DNA of 54,888 bases from Nonomuraea cypriaca (GTDB lineage: Bacteria > Actinomycetota > Actinomycetes > Streptosporangiales > Streptosporangiaceae). The translations under genes were made by a program, and so were the position numbers. The number at the start of each line of letters is the position of its first letter. The stretch's first letter is position 1. The notes under the pieces are model-generated. The model was not told the DNA's origin, searched no databases, and saw only the letters and a list, made by a program, of their open reading frames with translations. Location of the stretch: the NCBI RefSeq assembly GCF_015645445.1, contig NZ_JADOGI010000048.1, forward strand, positions 1-54,888. Direction: 5' to 3'. Positions 33,484 through 46,797 of the stretch are shown piece by piece.

Positions 33484-34548
33484 ATGAAATTGTTCAAGTC
33501 GGCGGCGATCACCGCCGTCATGGTTCTCATCACGAGCGTCTTGATGGTGCCCACGCAGGCACAGGCGCACGGCGTGTCGATGTTCCCCGGCAGCCGGACG
33601 TTCCTGTGCTGGCAGGACGGGTTGCGGGACAACGGCCAGATCCTGCCCTACAACCCCGCCTGCGCGGCCGCTGTGTCGCAGGGCGGCACGACCCCCCTGT
33701 ACAACTGGTTCGCGGTGCTGCGCTCCGACGGCGCCGGCCGGACCAGCGGATTCATCCCGGACGGCCAGATCTGCAGCGGCGGCACCGGCGGACCATACAA
33801 TTTCTCGGCCTACAACGCGGTACGCAACGACTGGCCGCTGACCCACTTGACCTCGGGCGCCAACATCCAGATGCGCCACAGCAACTGGGCCGAGCACCCC
33901 GGCGACTTCGACTACTACATCACCAAGAACGGCTGGAACCCGAACGGGCCGCTGAAGTGGTCCGACCTCGAGCCGTTCGGCAGCGTCACGAACCCGGCCA
34001 AGAGCGGCGGTCCCGGCGGGCTCGGCTACTACTACTGGAACGCCCAGCTCCCGTCCGGCAAGTCCGGCCGGCACATCATCTTCACGCACTGGATCCGCTC
34101 GGACAGCAACGAGAACTTCTACAGCTGCTCCGACGTCGTCTTCGACGGCGGCAACGGCCAGGTCACCGGGGTCGGCCCGGGCGGCAGCACGCCCGGCCCC
34201 AGCCCTGACCCGACGGTGCCGCCGACCGACCCGCCCACGGGCGGCTGCTCCGCCACGTGGAAGGCCACCGACACCGGCTGGGCCGGCCACTTCCAGGGTG
34301 AGGTGACCGTGCGGAACACGGGCTCCAGCACGCTGAACGGCTGGACGGTCAAGTGGACCTACAGCGGCGGCCAGGGCTTCGACGGCTCACCGTGGAACGG
34401 CGTGCTCTCCGGGCAGGCGCCCAATGTGACCGTCAAGAACGCCACTCACAACGGACAGCTCGCGCCGAACGCGTCAGCTACGTTCGGCTTCAACGCCACG
34501 GGCTCCATACCGAGCCCCGCACCGGCACTGACCTGCACCAGCCCGTGA
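33484..34548 (+). CDS. Lytic polysaccharide monooxygenase AA10 with CBM2
   Basis: A 354-residue secreted copper enzyme. The signal peptide ends AQA at residue 28, leaving His29 as the new N-terminus (HGVSMFPGSR), which with the His in QMRHSNWAEH forms the copper histidine brace. The AA10 domain runs to about residue 215 (FTHWIRSDSNENFYSCSDVVF). A Pro-rich linker (PGPSPDPTVPPTDPP) joins a C-terminal CBM2. It oxidatively breaks crystalline cellulose (possibly chitin) and boosts GH48, GH6 and GH9. ATG at 33484 lies 21 codons before the mature region. Its stop overlaps the start of the next gene (GTGA). Confidence 0.94.
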   Translation: MKLFKSAAITAVMVLITSVLMVPTQAQAHGVSMFPGSRTFLCWQDGLRDNGQILPYNPACAAAVSQGGTTPLYNWFAVLRSDGAGRTSGFIPDGQICSGGTGGPYNFSAYNAVRNDWPLTHLTSGANIQMRHSNWAEHPGDFDYYITKNGWNPNGPLKWSDLEPFGSVTNPAKSGGPGGLGYYYWNAQLPSGKSGRHIIFTHWIRSDSNENFYSCSDVVFDGGNGQVTGVGPGGSTPGPSPDPTVPPTDPPTGGCSATWKATDTGWAGHFQGEVTVRNTGSSTLNGWTVKWTYSGGQGFDGSPWNGVLSGQAPNVTVKNATHNGQLAPNASATFGFNATGSIPSPAPALTCTSP

Positions 34549-35072
34549 TCAAAACGCGTCGCGGGCTGATCGCGTCGATCGTCACCCTGGCCTGCCTGAC
34601 CCTGGCCGGGGTGACGTTCCTCGCCGCCAGGCAGCCGTCGTCACAGCTGAACGAGGACCTCGCCGCCCAGGTGACGCTGATCCTCGAGCGGTCCTCACCC
34701 GAACAGCACCACGCGCACGGCCACGAGTTCGAGTCCGCCGTGGTGTGCGCGGTGGAGCCGTTCGGCACCGAGCCCGCCGACGCCGCGTCGCTGGTGGAGG
34801 TCACGTGGGTCTACGCGCGTCACATGTGCGCGATCACCGGTGAGAGCACCGACTGGTCGGTCTCCGTACGCGCTTCCGGGCCGATCGCCGTCCGCCTCGG
34901 CATTCCTCCCCAGGTGAAGGTCCCCGAGCCGGGAACGGGCTATCCGGAGCGGGTCAGGCAGCTCATCCCCGCGCGTTACCACGACGAGGCGTTCGCCGAG
35001 TTCGAGGACGACACGCCGATCGAGGCGGCCCGCCAGAGGTTCGCCCAAGTCACGTCGAACACCGCCCGATAG
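34545..35072 (+). CDS. Membrane-anchored protein of unknown function coupled to the LPMO gene
   Basis: A 175-residue protein starting with GTG inside the LPMO stop codon (GTGA overlap). One N-terminal membrane helix (residues 7-24) leads to an extracytoplasmic domain with two Cys (VVCAVEPFG and ARHMCAITG) likely forming a disulfide, and a short aromatic WVYARH and TDWSVSV strand. No lipobox is seen. I do not recognise the family. The coupling means equimolar or dependent expression with the LPMO, so it may help copper loading, reduction or surface retention. This is inference. Confidence 0.75.
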   Translation: MIKTRRGLIASIVTLACLTLAGVTFLAARQPSSQLNEDLAAQVTLILERSSPEQHHAHGHEFESAVVCAVEPFGTEPADAASLVEVTWVYARHMCAITGESTDWSVSVRASGPIAVRLGIPPQVKVPEPGTGYPERVRQLIPARYHDEAFAEFEDDTPIEAARQRFAQVTSNTAR

Positions 35073-35093
35073 GACAACCTCCCCGCAGGACAA

Positions 35094-35130
35094 ACGGATG
35101 CGACCGGCTGGAAGAGCCGGCCGCATCCGT
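35094..35130. terminator. Hairpin terminator after the LPMO operon
   Basis: 16-base arms (35094-35109 and 35115-35130) with one mismatch and a five-base loop, 22 bases after the stop of the membrane-protein gene. Confidence 0.75.
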
Positions 35131-35249
35131 CCCATCCGGGCGGGATGGTGTCGTGGGGCAGGGTTGCTGCTTCGCCTCACCTCCTTCTACTCAGCCGACG
35201 TCCGATGAGTTCGGCTGGATCAGTGGGCCCAGGTGGGTGCCCGGTGGAA

Positions 35250-35279
35250 CCGCCCCCGCCGCGCCTGCGGCGGGGGCGG
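35250..35279. terminator. Hairpin terminator after the GH48-GH9 operon
   Basis: Perfect 13-base GC-only arms (35250-35262, 35267-35279) with a four-base loop, ten bases beyond the GH9 stop on the minus strand. Confidence 0.75.
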
Positions 35280-35288
35280 GGCCTTCAC

Positions 35289-40750
<5,462 letters not shown>

Positions 40751-40763
40751 GGGAGTAGAGGTG

Positions 40764-40777
40764 TGGGAGCGCTCCCA
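40764..40777. promoter_or_regulatory. CelR/CebR operator, GH48-GH9 promoter
   Basis: Perfect TGGGAGCGCTCCCA, 14 bases before the GH48 start codon; a bound repressor would block transcription of GH48 and GH9. Confidence 0.92.
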
Positions 40778-40861
40778 AAATGGATTGTGGGTGCACTCCG
40801 GCGTATGTCAACGGAATGGCGTCCCGGTAACCCCCGTGTTTCCTCTCACCAGGCTGCCGTT

Positions 40862-40876
40862 GATGAAAGTTTCATC
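40862..40876. promoter_or_regulatory. GATGAAAGTTTCATC palindrome, GH48/GH6 promoter
   Basis: Fifteen-base perfect palindrome with a single central base, midway between the two CelR boxes. Its 11-base core equals the element at 33374-33384. Confidence 0.55.
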
Positions 40877-40965
40877 CTCATTCCGGGGCATTCAGCGAGC
40901 ATGCGGGGCAGCGGACACATCTGCGCCGGCCGCCCGCTGTACATGGATCCGTGTCCGACAGACCA

Positions 40966-40979
40966 TGGGAGCGCTCCCA
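40966..40979. promoter_or_regulatory. CelR/CebR operator, GH6 promoter
   Basis: Perfect TGGGAGCGCTCCCA, 27 bases before the GH6 start. With 40764-40777 it gives each divergent cellulase gene its own operator. Confidence 0.92.
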
Positions 40980-41006
40980 GCCACCTAATACTGGAGATGA
41001 TCGCTC

Positions 41007-43355
41007 GTGAGACTCCAACGCGGCCTCCGCAAATGGGCCGTGACCATGACCGCCGCGAGTGTCGCGGCTTTCGGGCTCGTCGTCGGCCAGAGCACGGCCG
41101 CGAACGCCGCGGTCGCCTGCGACGTGACCTACGCCGCCAACCAGTGGACGAGCGGCAACAATCAAGGCGGCTTCACCGCGAACATCACGTTGAGGAACAC
41201 CGGCGACCCGCTCACGTCGTGGACGCTGGCCTTCGACTACGCGACCACCGGCCAGAAATACACGCCGACCGGCTGGGGTGCGAACTTTAGCCAGTCGGGC
41301 ACCCGCGTCACGGCCACCAACATGCCGTACAACGGCAGCGTGGCCACCGGCGCCTCCATCTCCATCGGCTACAACGGCACCTGGTCCGGCACCAACCCGG
41401 CCCCGACGTCGTTCAGCGTCAACGGCACCACGTGCGGTGGCACGACCCCCACCACGCCGTCCGTGGTCACCTCGGCCAGCGCGATCCCGGTGAACGAGGG
41501 CGGCACGGCGACCTTCACCGCCAGGCTCTCCGCGGCGCCGAGCTCCAACGTGACCGTCAACACCACGCGGACCAGCGGTGACACCGACCTGTCCGTCAGC
41601 TCGGGCGGCTCGCTCACCTTCACCACCTCCAACTGGAACACGCCGCAGACGGTGACCCTGGCCGCCGCCCAGGACTCCGACAACACCTCGGGCACGGCCG
41701 CCTTCAGCGTCGGCGGCACCGGGGTCACCGGCGCCACGGTCAACGCGAGCGAGGTGGACGACGACGCGACCGTCACGCAGTCGATCGTCGTGACGCCCAC
41801 CGCCGTGACCGTCCCCGAGGGCTCCACCGGCACCTACGCCGTGAGCCTGGCCGCGCGTCCCTCGTCGAACGTGACCGTCACCTCGACGGCCGGCAGCGGC
41901 GACGCCAACCTCACGGTCTCCTCCGGCGGCAGCCTCACCTTCACACAGAACAACTGGAACACCGCCCAGACGGTGACCCTGGCCGCCGCCCAGGACTCCG
42001 ACACCGCCAACGGCAGCCGTACCTTCACCGTGGCCTCCACCGGCCTGACGTCCAGGACGGTCACCGCCACCGAGGCCGACGACGACGGCGGGACCAACCC
42101 CACCCACGTCCAGAACCCGTACGCCGGCGCCACCGGCTACGTGAACCCCGACTGGTCCGCCAGGGCGTCCGCAGAGCCCGGCGGCTCCGCCGTGGCCAAC
42201 ACCTCCACGGCCGTGTGGATGGACCGCATCGCGGCCATCGCCGGCTCCCCCTCCGCCATGAGCCTGCGGGCCCACATGGACGAGGCCGTCAGGCAGGACG
42301 CGGCCAACGGCTCCGCCCCGCTGACCATCCAGATCGTCATCTACGACCTGCCCAACCGCGACTGCGCGGCGCTGGCCTCCAACGGCGAATTGCTGATCGC
42401 AGAGGACGGGTTCAACCGCTACAAGACCGAGTACATCGACCCGATCGCGGCCATCCTCCGCAGCCCGGCGTACTCCAACCTGCGGATCGTCACGATCATC
42501 GAGCCCGACTCGCTGCCGAACCTGGTCACCAACCTCAGCCTTCCGAAGTGCCAGGAGGCGAACGGCCCCGGCGGCTACGTCGACGGCGTGCGTTACGCGC
42601 TCAACCAGCTCCACGCCATCACCAACGTCTACACCTACGTGGACGCCGGCCACCACGGCTGGCTCGGCTGGGACTCGAACTTCGGCCCGTCGGTGAACCT
42701 CTTCCACAGCATGGCGACCGGCACCACCGCCGGCGTGGACAGCGTGGACGGGTTCATCGTCAACACCGCCAACTACTCGGCCACCACCGAACCGCACTTC
42801 ACGATCAACACGACCGTGAACGGCCAGCAGATCCGGCAGTCCACGTGGGTCGACTGGAACTTCTACGTGGACGAGCTGACCTTCGCCCAGGCCCTGCGTT
42901 CCGCGCTCGTGTCCAGGGGCTTCAGGGACGGGCTCGGCATGCTGATCGACACCTCGCGCAACGGCTGGGGCGGCAGCGCCCGCCCGACCGCGCCGAGCAC
43001 CTCGACGGTCCTGGACACGTTCGTCAACGAGTCGCGCATCGACCAACGCATCCACGCCGGCAACTGGTGCAACCAGAGCGGCGCGGGCATGGGCGCCCGG
43101 CCGGCCGCCAGCCCGGCGAGCGGTCTGGACGCGTACGTCTGGGTCAAGCCTCCTGGTGAGTCCGACGGCTCAAGCACGGAGATCGAGAACGACGAGGGCA
43201 AGAAGTTCGACCGGATGTGCGACCCGACCTACAGGGGCAACGACCTCAACGGCAACAACCTGACGGGCGCCCTGGCCAACTCGCCGCTGTCGGGCCAGTG
43301 GTTCTCGGCGCAGTTCCGTCAGCTGCTGCAGAACGCCTACCCGCCCATCAACTGA
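41007..43355 (+). CDS. Cellobiohydrolase GH6 with CBM2 and two Calx-beta modules
   Basis: A 782-residue secreted enzyme starting with GTG (GGAG upstream). Signal peptide residues 1-34; CBM2 about 35-142; two Calx-beta-like modules about 147-245 and 248-352, each ending E(A/V)DDD; GH6 catalytic domain from about 363 (NPYAGATGYVNPDW). Catalytic Asp residues are in VIYDLPNRDCAAL and IIEPDSLPN. The length and sequence style resemble the exo-acting Cel6B of Thermobifida more than the short endo-acting Cel6A, so it likely releases cellobiose from non-reducing ends, complementing GH48. It is divergent from GH48 and followed by a strong terminator. Confidence 0.94.
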   Translation: MRLQRGLRKWAVTMTAASVAAFGLVVGQSTAANAAVACDVTYAANQWTSGNNQGGFTANITLRNTGDPLTSWTLAFDYATTGQKYTPTGWGANFSQSGTRVTATNMPYNGSVATGASISIGYNGTWSGTNPAPTSFSVNGTTCGGTTPTTPSVVTSASAIPVNEGGTATFTARLSAAPSSNVTVNTTRTSGDTDLSVSSGGSLTFTTSNWNTPQTVTLAAAQDSDNTSGTAAFSVGGTGVTGATVNASEVDDDATVTQSIVVTPTAVTVPEGSTGTYAVSLAARPSSNVTVTSTAGSGDANLTVSSGGSLTFTQNNWNTAQTVTLAAAQDSDTANGSRTFTVASTGLTSRTVTATEADDDGGTNPTHVQNPYAGATGYVNPDWSARASAEPGGSAVANTSTAVWMDRIAAIAGSPSAMSLRAHMDEAVRQDAANGSAPLTIQIVIYDLPNRDCAALASNGELLIAEDGFNRYKTEYIDPIAAILRSPAYSNLRIVTIIEPDSLPNLVTNLSLPKCQEANGPGGYVDGVRYALNQLHAITNVYTYVDAGHHGWLGWDSNFGPSVNLFHSMATGTTAGVDSVDGFIVNTANYSATTEPHFTINTTVNGQQIRQSTWVDWNFYVDELTFAQALRSALVSRGFRDGLGMLIDTSRNGWGGSARPTAPSTSTVLDTFVNESRIDQRIHAGNWCNQSGAGMGARPAASPASGLDAYVWVKPPGESDGSSTEIENDEGKKFDRMCDPTYRGNDLNGNNLTGALANSPLSGQWFSAQFRQLLQNAYPPIN
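41112..41439. repeat. Right arm of 328-base inverted repeat (CBM2 of GH6)
   Basis: Partner of 40291-40618; see there. Differences concentrate at both ends; the middle (about 41131-41281) is identical. Confidence 0.9.
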
Positions 43356-43503
43356 AAGACCTGGCCGGCCGGAGGACCGCGAGGGGCCTCCGGCCGGGGG
43401 GCCTGGACCTGACCCAGGCCCCTACCAGCCAGAGGGGCCCGCCTGACCCGGGTCTCTCGCCCAGCGGAGGGGCCTCACCCGACCCCGGGTCCCCCGCCCA
43501 CGG

Positions 43504-43532
43504 AAAGGGCCCGGGCCACGCCCGGGCCCTTT
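43504..43532. terminator. Bidirectional terminator after GH6
   Basis: Perfect 13-base arms AAAGGGCCCGGGC / GCCCGGGCCCTTT with a three-base loop and a T run on one strand and A run on the other. It separates GH6 from the convergent DUF1992 gene. The rest of the 271-base gap is G/C-rich filler with no gene. Confidence 0.92.
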
Positions 43533-43626
43533 TCCCACTGCCTGTCTTCCCGCACCGACTTCCCGCCGACTGCCGTCGTGCCGCCGCCGTCCTGCCGCCG
43601 GCCGCTTCCTCCTGGCCGCCTGGTTG

Positions 43627-44025
43627 CTATCGCCGGCGGCGCCACTCCGAGACGATCTGGTCCACGTCGAAGGGCATCAGGTTGAGCGGCGGGCCCGACA
43701 GCCCGGTCCTGATCGCCTCGCGGATCTTGTGGTTGATGTCCTCGACGATCTGCCGCGCCTCGGTCTCGGACCTGGCATCACGCGCCTCGGCCAGCGCCTG
43801 CTCCGCCTCCTTGCGCAACGCCAGCGTGGGCGGCAGGGGCATCGACAGCCCCTCACTCTCGATCTTCTGCTTGATCCACCACATCTCGTCGAGGGGCCGG
43901 TCGATGCCAGGCAGCGGCTTGCCCGCGCCCGGCAGGTCGTCGAACTCGCCGCGCTCCTCCGCCTCGCGGATCTGCCGGTCGATCCAGGTCTCGAAGGGGA
44001 CGCCGATCGGCTTGCGCTCGCTCAC
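43627..44025 (-). CDS. DUF1992 (DnaJ-homologue subfamily C member 28-like) protein
   Basis: A 132-residue protein with the DUF1992 pattern: WIDRQIREAEERGEFDDLPGAGKPLPG near residue 14, then a charged helical C-terminus (INHKIREAIRTG, PFDVDQIVSEW). These small soluble proteins are widespread in bacteria and sometimes fused to a J domain; their role is unknown. GTG start with AGGAG eight bases upstream. It begins 12 bases after the FolP gene stop, so it is in the same operon. Confidence 0.88.
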   Translation of the reverse strand: MSERKPIGVPFETWIDRQIREAEERGEFDDLPGAGKPLPGIDRPLDEMWWIKQKIESEGLSMPLPPTLALRKEAEQALAEARDARSETEARQIVEDINHKIREAIRTGLSGPPLNLMPFDVDQIVSEWRRRR

Positions 44026-44037
44026 GTACGGATCTCC

Positions 44038-44937
44038 TCACGCCAGGTTGTGAATCGGGGCGACCGGGCCGCGCCACCCGAGCACGGCCTCGGTCATGCG
44101 CACCGACGCGACGGTCGCCGCCACGTCGTGGACGCGCAGGATGCGGGCGCCTTTGAGTATGCAGATCACGTTGGCGGCGATCGTGCCCTCTTTCCGCTCC
44201 CCCTGGGGCCGGTCGAGGGTCTCCCCGATGAAGTCCTTGTTGGACAGCGCCACCAGCGTCGGGTATCCGATCGAGGTGATCTCCTCGAGCCGGCGCGTGA
44301 GCTCGAGGGAGTGGAAGGTGTTCTTGTTCAGGTCGTGCCCGGGGTCAATGATGATCTTGTCGGCGGCGATGCCCGCCTTCAGCGCGAACGACACCCGCTC
44401 CCGCAGGTAGTCCGCGACCTCGGAGACCACGTCGGCGTAGCTGGGCCGGAAAACCCTTCGGCCTGGACCGCCGAGGCTGTGCGTGACGATCACGCCGGCG
44501 CCCGTCTCCGCCGCGACCTCCGCGATGCCGGGCTCGCGCAGGCCGTTGGTGTCGTTGATGACGTCGGCCCCGGCCTCGATGGCGGCCCGCGCCACCTCGG
44601 CCCGGTGGGTGTCGACGGAGATCACGGCGTCGGTGGCGGCCCTGACCTCGGCGATGACGGGCGCGACGCGCTCGATCTCCTCCTCGGCGCCGATCCCCGC
44701 CTGGGCCGCGCTGAAGGCGAACCCGCCGATGTCCACCCAGTCCGCCCCGTCCGCCACGGCCTTCGTGGCCGACGCCACGGCGCTTTCGAGCGCGTACGTG
44801 CTGCCCTGGTCGTGGAAGGAGTTGGGCGTCCTGTTGACGATGGCCATGATGGCGACCTGGCGCTCGAAATCGAACTCCCGCCGCCCGATGCGCCGCACGG
44901 GAGAGACGATCCCGGGAGAAAACTGCACGCCGCTCAC
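44038..44937 (-). CDS. folP: Dihydropteroate synthase-like protein, atypical (FolP2-type)
   Basis: A 299-residue TIM-barrel protein with DHPS landmarks: AIMAIVNRTPNSFHD near residue 29, DWVDIGGFAFS near residue 66, SVDTHRAEVARAAIEAGADVINDTNG, and IIDPGHDLNKN, plus LVALSNKDFIGE. Canonical enzymes have DIGGEST in the second loop and a KxxR near the end; here DIGG is followed by FAFS, and the C-terminal KGARILRVHDVAAT is preserved in part. This matches the FolP2 paralogues of actinobacteria, one of which (mycobacterial) was reported not to act as DHPS. It may use another pterin-like or C1 substrate. GTG start. Confidence 0.8.
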   Translation of the reverse strand: MSGVQFSPGIVSPVRRIGRREFDFERQVAIMAIVNRTPNSFHDQGSTYALESAVASATKAVADGADWVDIGGFAFSAAQAGIGAEEEIERVAPVIAEVRAATDAVISVDTHRAEVARAAIEAGADVINDTNGLREPGIAEVAAETGAGVIVTHSLGGPGRRVFRPSYADVVSEVADYLRERVSFALKAGIAADKIIIDPGHDLNKNTFHSLELTRRLEEITSIGYPTLVALSNKDFIGETLDRPQGERKEGTIAANVICILKGARILRVHDVAATVASVRMTEAVLGWRGPVAPIHNLA

Positions 44938-44949
44938 GTTGCGAGCCTA

Positions 44950-45039
44950 CTAGCAAGAAATCTGCTCGTCGGACTGCCGCCCTACTGTTGTGCCAGGCCA
45001 ACGCCGTAGCGGCAGTCCACTTAGCAGGTTTCTTACTAG
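44950..45039. repeat. 90-base nested inverted repeat
   Basis: Outer arms 44950-44966 and 45023-45039 (17 bases, 15 matching) start and end with CTAG; inner arms 44972-44981 and 45010-45019 are 10 perfect bases (GGACTGCCGC/GCGGCAGTCC). The whole can fold into one long hairpin. It sits between the anti-sigma-type ATPase gene stop and the FolP start, in a 203-base gap. The CTAG ends could be a target duplication of a small mobile palindrome, or this may be an RNA leader or terminator. Confidence 0.7.
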
Positions 45040-45140
45040 ACCTGCCCCTCACCCAGGCCAGACGGCCCGGGACCGGGCAGATCAGACGGCTCGGGATCGG
45101 CCCACGAGAGCGCGAAGGGCCTTGCTCGGGCGGCTCGAGG

Positions 45141-45602
45141 TCAGGCGGTGAAGCGGCACTGCGGGCGGTGGCCGGCCCTGACCCTGATCCGCCGCATCCC
45201 CCTATGGGCGTCAGGACCATGCGGTAAGTGCATGGTCAGCACCACCCTGGTGCCCTCGGGGCCGGTGCGGAAGTCGGCCTCGTCGCACAGCCGGCGCATG
45301 AGGTACATGCCCCGCCCGCTGGTGGCGAGCTCGGGCGGCCGCCCGCCGTCGATGGCTCCGTCACGGATGCCCGAGCCGCAGTCGATGGTCTCCGCGCGAA
45401 CGAGCCCGCCGCCCGCCCACAGCTTGAAGTGCCCGTGCCCGCCCGCGTGCTCCACGGCGTTCACGATGCTCTCGTGCACGGCCAACACGAAGTCACGCAA
45501 CCGTACGCCGTGCAGGCCGCGACGCTCCGCCCGCTCGGCCACCTCACGACGCAGCTTCGTGATGTCGTGGAGGGTGAAAGGCTGGCTCATGAGCAGGTCC
45601 AT
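45141..45602 (-). CDS. Anti-sigma factor-type HATPase (RsbW-like) protein
   Basis: A 153-residue protein. ATP-binding boxes: N-box AVHESIVNAVEHAGG, G1 IDCGSGIRDG and G2 TSGRGMYLMRRLCDEAD. These kinases phosphorylate STAS antagonists and bind sigma factors; in actinobacteria they are numerous. ATG at 45602 with AAGGAG four bases upstream was preferred to one six codons earlier whose region forms a small hairpin. No sigma factor gene adjoins; STAS proteins in the window (23647-24135, 54258-54614) are candidates but unlinked. Confidence 0.88.
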   Translation of the reverse strand: MDLLMSQPFTLHDITKLRREVAERAERRGLHGVRLRDFVLAVHESIVNAVEHAGGHGHFKLWAGGGLVRAETIDCGSGIRDGAIDGGRPPELATSGRGMYLMRRLCDEADFRTGPEGTRVVLTMHLPHGPDAHRGMRRIRVRAGHRPQCRFTA

Positions 45603-45695
45603 ATCGCTCCTTCGTGTCATCTCGACACGTCGGCCTCGCCTCAGGACCTCGCGCGGTGTCCTCGTCCCCGGCCGGAGATCACCCTCCGTGCAGGT

Positions 45696-46745
45696 TCACA
45701 GACGTTGGCCGACGCCCGTCGCGAGCTCCCGTACGCGCGCGGCCGGGCCACCGTCGGGCGCGAGCGGCGCGGTGTCCATGCCGGCGCCGTCGTGCAACCC
45801 GTCGAGCAGCTCACGCATCGCGTCCCAGGACGTGTGCCTGGGCGACCACCCCAGCACGTCCCTGGCCCGGTCCACCTTCATGACCGGAATCCGTAGCGCC
45901 AGGTCCAGCAGCCCCGGCGCGGCGGGCAGCAGCCGTAGCCGCCATCCCGCCGCCACGACCGCCCTGGCCAGTCCCTGCGAGACCGGCACCGTACGGGCGC
46001 CGAGCAGCTTGGCCAGGTCGTGTGGGTCGAGCACGGGCTCGGCGGCGAGGTTGAACGCGCCGCGCACCGGCCTGGTCACGGCCAGCCGGTACGCCTCCGC
46101 CGCGTCCCGCGCGTGCAGCACCTGCAGCCGCAGCCCGGGAATGTCCGGCACGAACGGAACGCGCCCCGGGCGGATCAGCCGCCGCGGCACGAACGGCCCG
46201 GCGAACAACCGCCGCTGCTCGGTCGCCGCCGCTCGCTGGAAGATGAACCCCGGCCGCATCCGCACCACCCGGATGCTCGGGTGATCGTTCTCGAACACGT
46301 CGAGCACCCGCTCGACGTAAGCCTTCTCACGCCCGTACGCGGCCCCCGGCCAGCCGTGCGTGGGCCAGCTCTCGTCCACAGGCCGGTCCTTGGGCCCCGG
46401 CGAGTACGCCCCCACGGACGACGCGTGCACCAGCGCGGGCACCCCCGCCTCCGCCACGGCGCGGAAGACCCGCATGCTGCCGAGCACGTTGGCCCGCCAG
46501 GTCGTCGCGGGATCCCTCGTCGGCTGGAACAACCAGGCCAGGTGGACGACGGCGTCCGCGCCCTCGAAGATCCGTGCCAGGTCCCCGGTGGCGACGTCCG
46601 CCTGCCGCCAGTCGGTGCGGTCGGCCCGCCACCCGGGCAGCCTGCGGGCGACCCCCACGATCGAGGCCACGCCGTCGTCGGCGGCCAGCGCGCGTACCAA
46701 GCTGGTGCCGACGTTCCCGGTTGCTCCGACCACAACGACTCTCAT
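45696..46745 (-). CDS. NAD-dependent epimerase/dehydratase (extended SDR)
   Basis: A 349-residue protein with an N-terminal Rossmann motif VVVGATGNVGTSLV, DAVVHLAWLFQPTRD, LVHASSVGAYSPG and the YGREK active site (YxxxK), the layout of sugar-nucleotide epimerases and related reductases. A C-terminal tail is Gly/Ala/Pro-rich. GGAGC precedes the ATG. It lies 52 bases downstream of the zinc alcohol dehydrogenase on the same strand. The substrate is not predictable. Confidence 0.88.
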   Translation of the reverse strand: MRVVVVGATGNVGTSLVRALAADDGVASIVGVARRLPGWRADRTDWRQADVATGDLARIFEGADAVVHLAWLFQPTRDPATTWRANVLGSMRVFRAVAEAGVPALVHASSVGAYSPGPKDRPVDESWPTHGWPGAAYGREKAYVERVLDVFENDHPSIRVVRMRPGFIFQRAAATEQRRLFAGPFVPRRLIRPGRVPFVPDIPGLRLQVLHARDAAEAYRLAVTRPVRGAFNLAAEPVLDPHDLAKLLGARTVPVSQGLARAVVAAGWRLRLLPAAPGLLDLALRIPVMKVDRARDVLGWSPRHTSWDAMRELLDGLHDGAGMDTAPLAPDGGPAARVRELATGVGQRL

Positions 46746-46797
46746 GCGTGCTCCGCTGCCCGGCCTTCCCTCGGCGAAACCCCGCTGAGCTGCCGAA

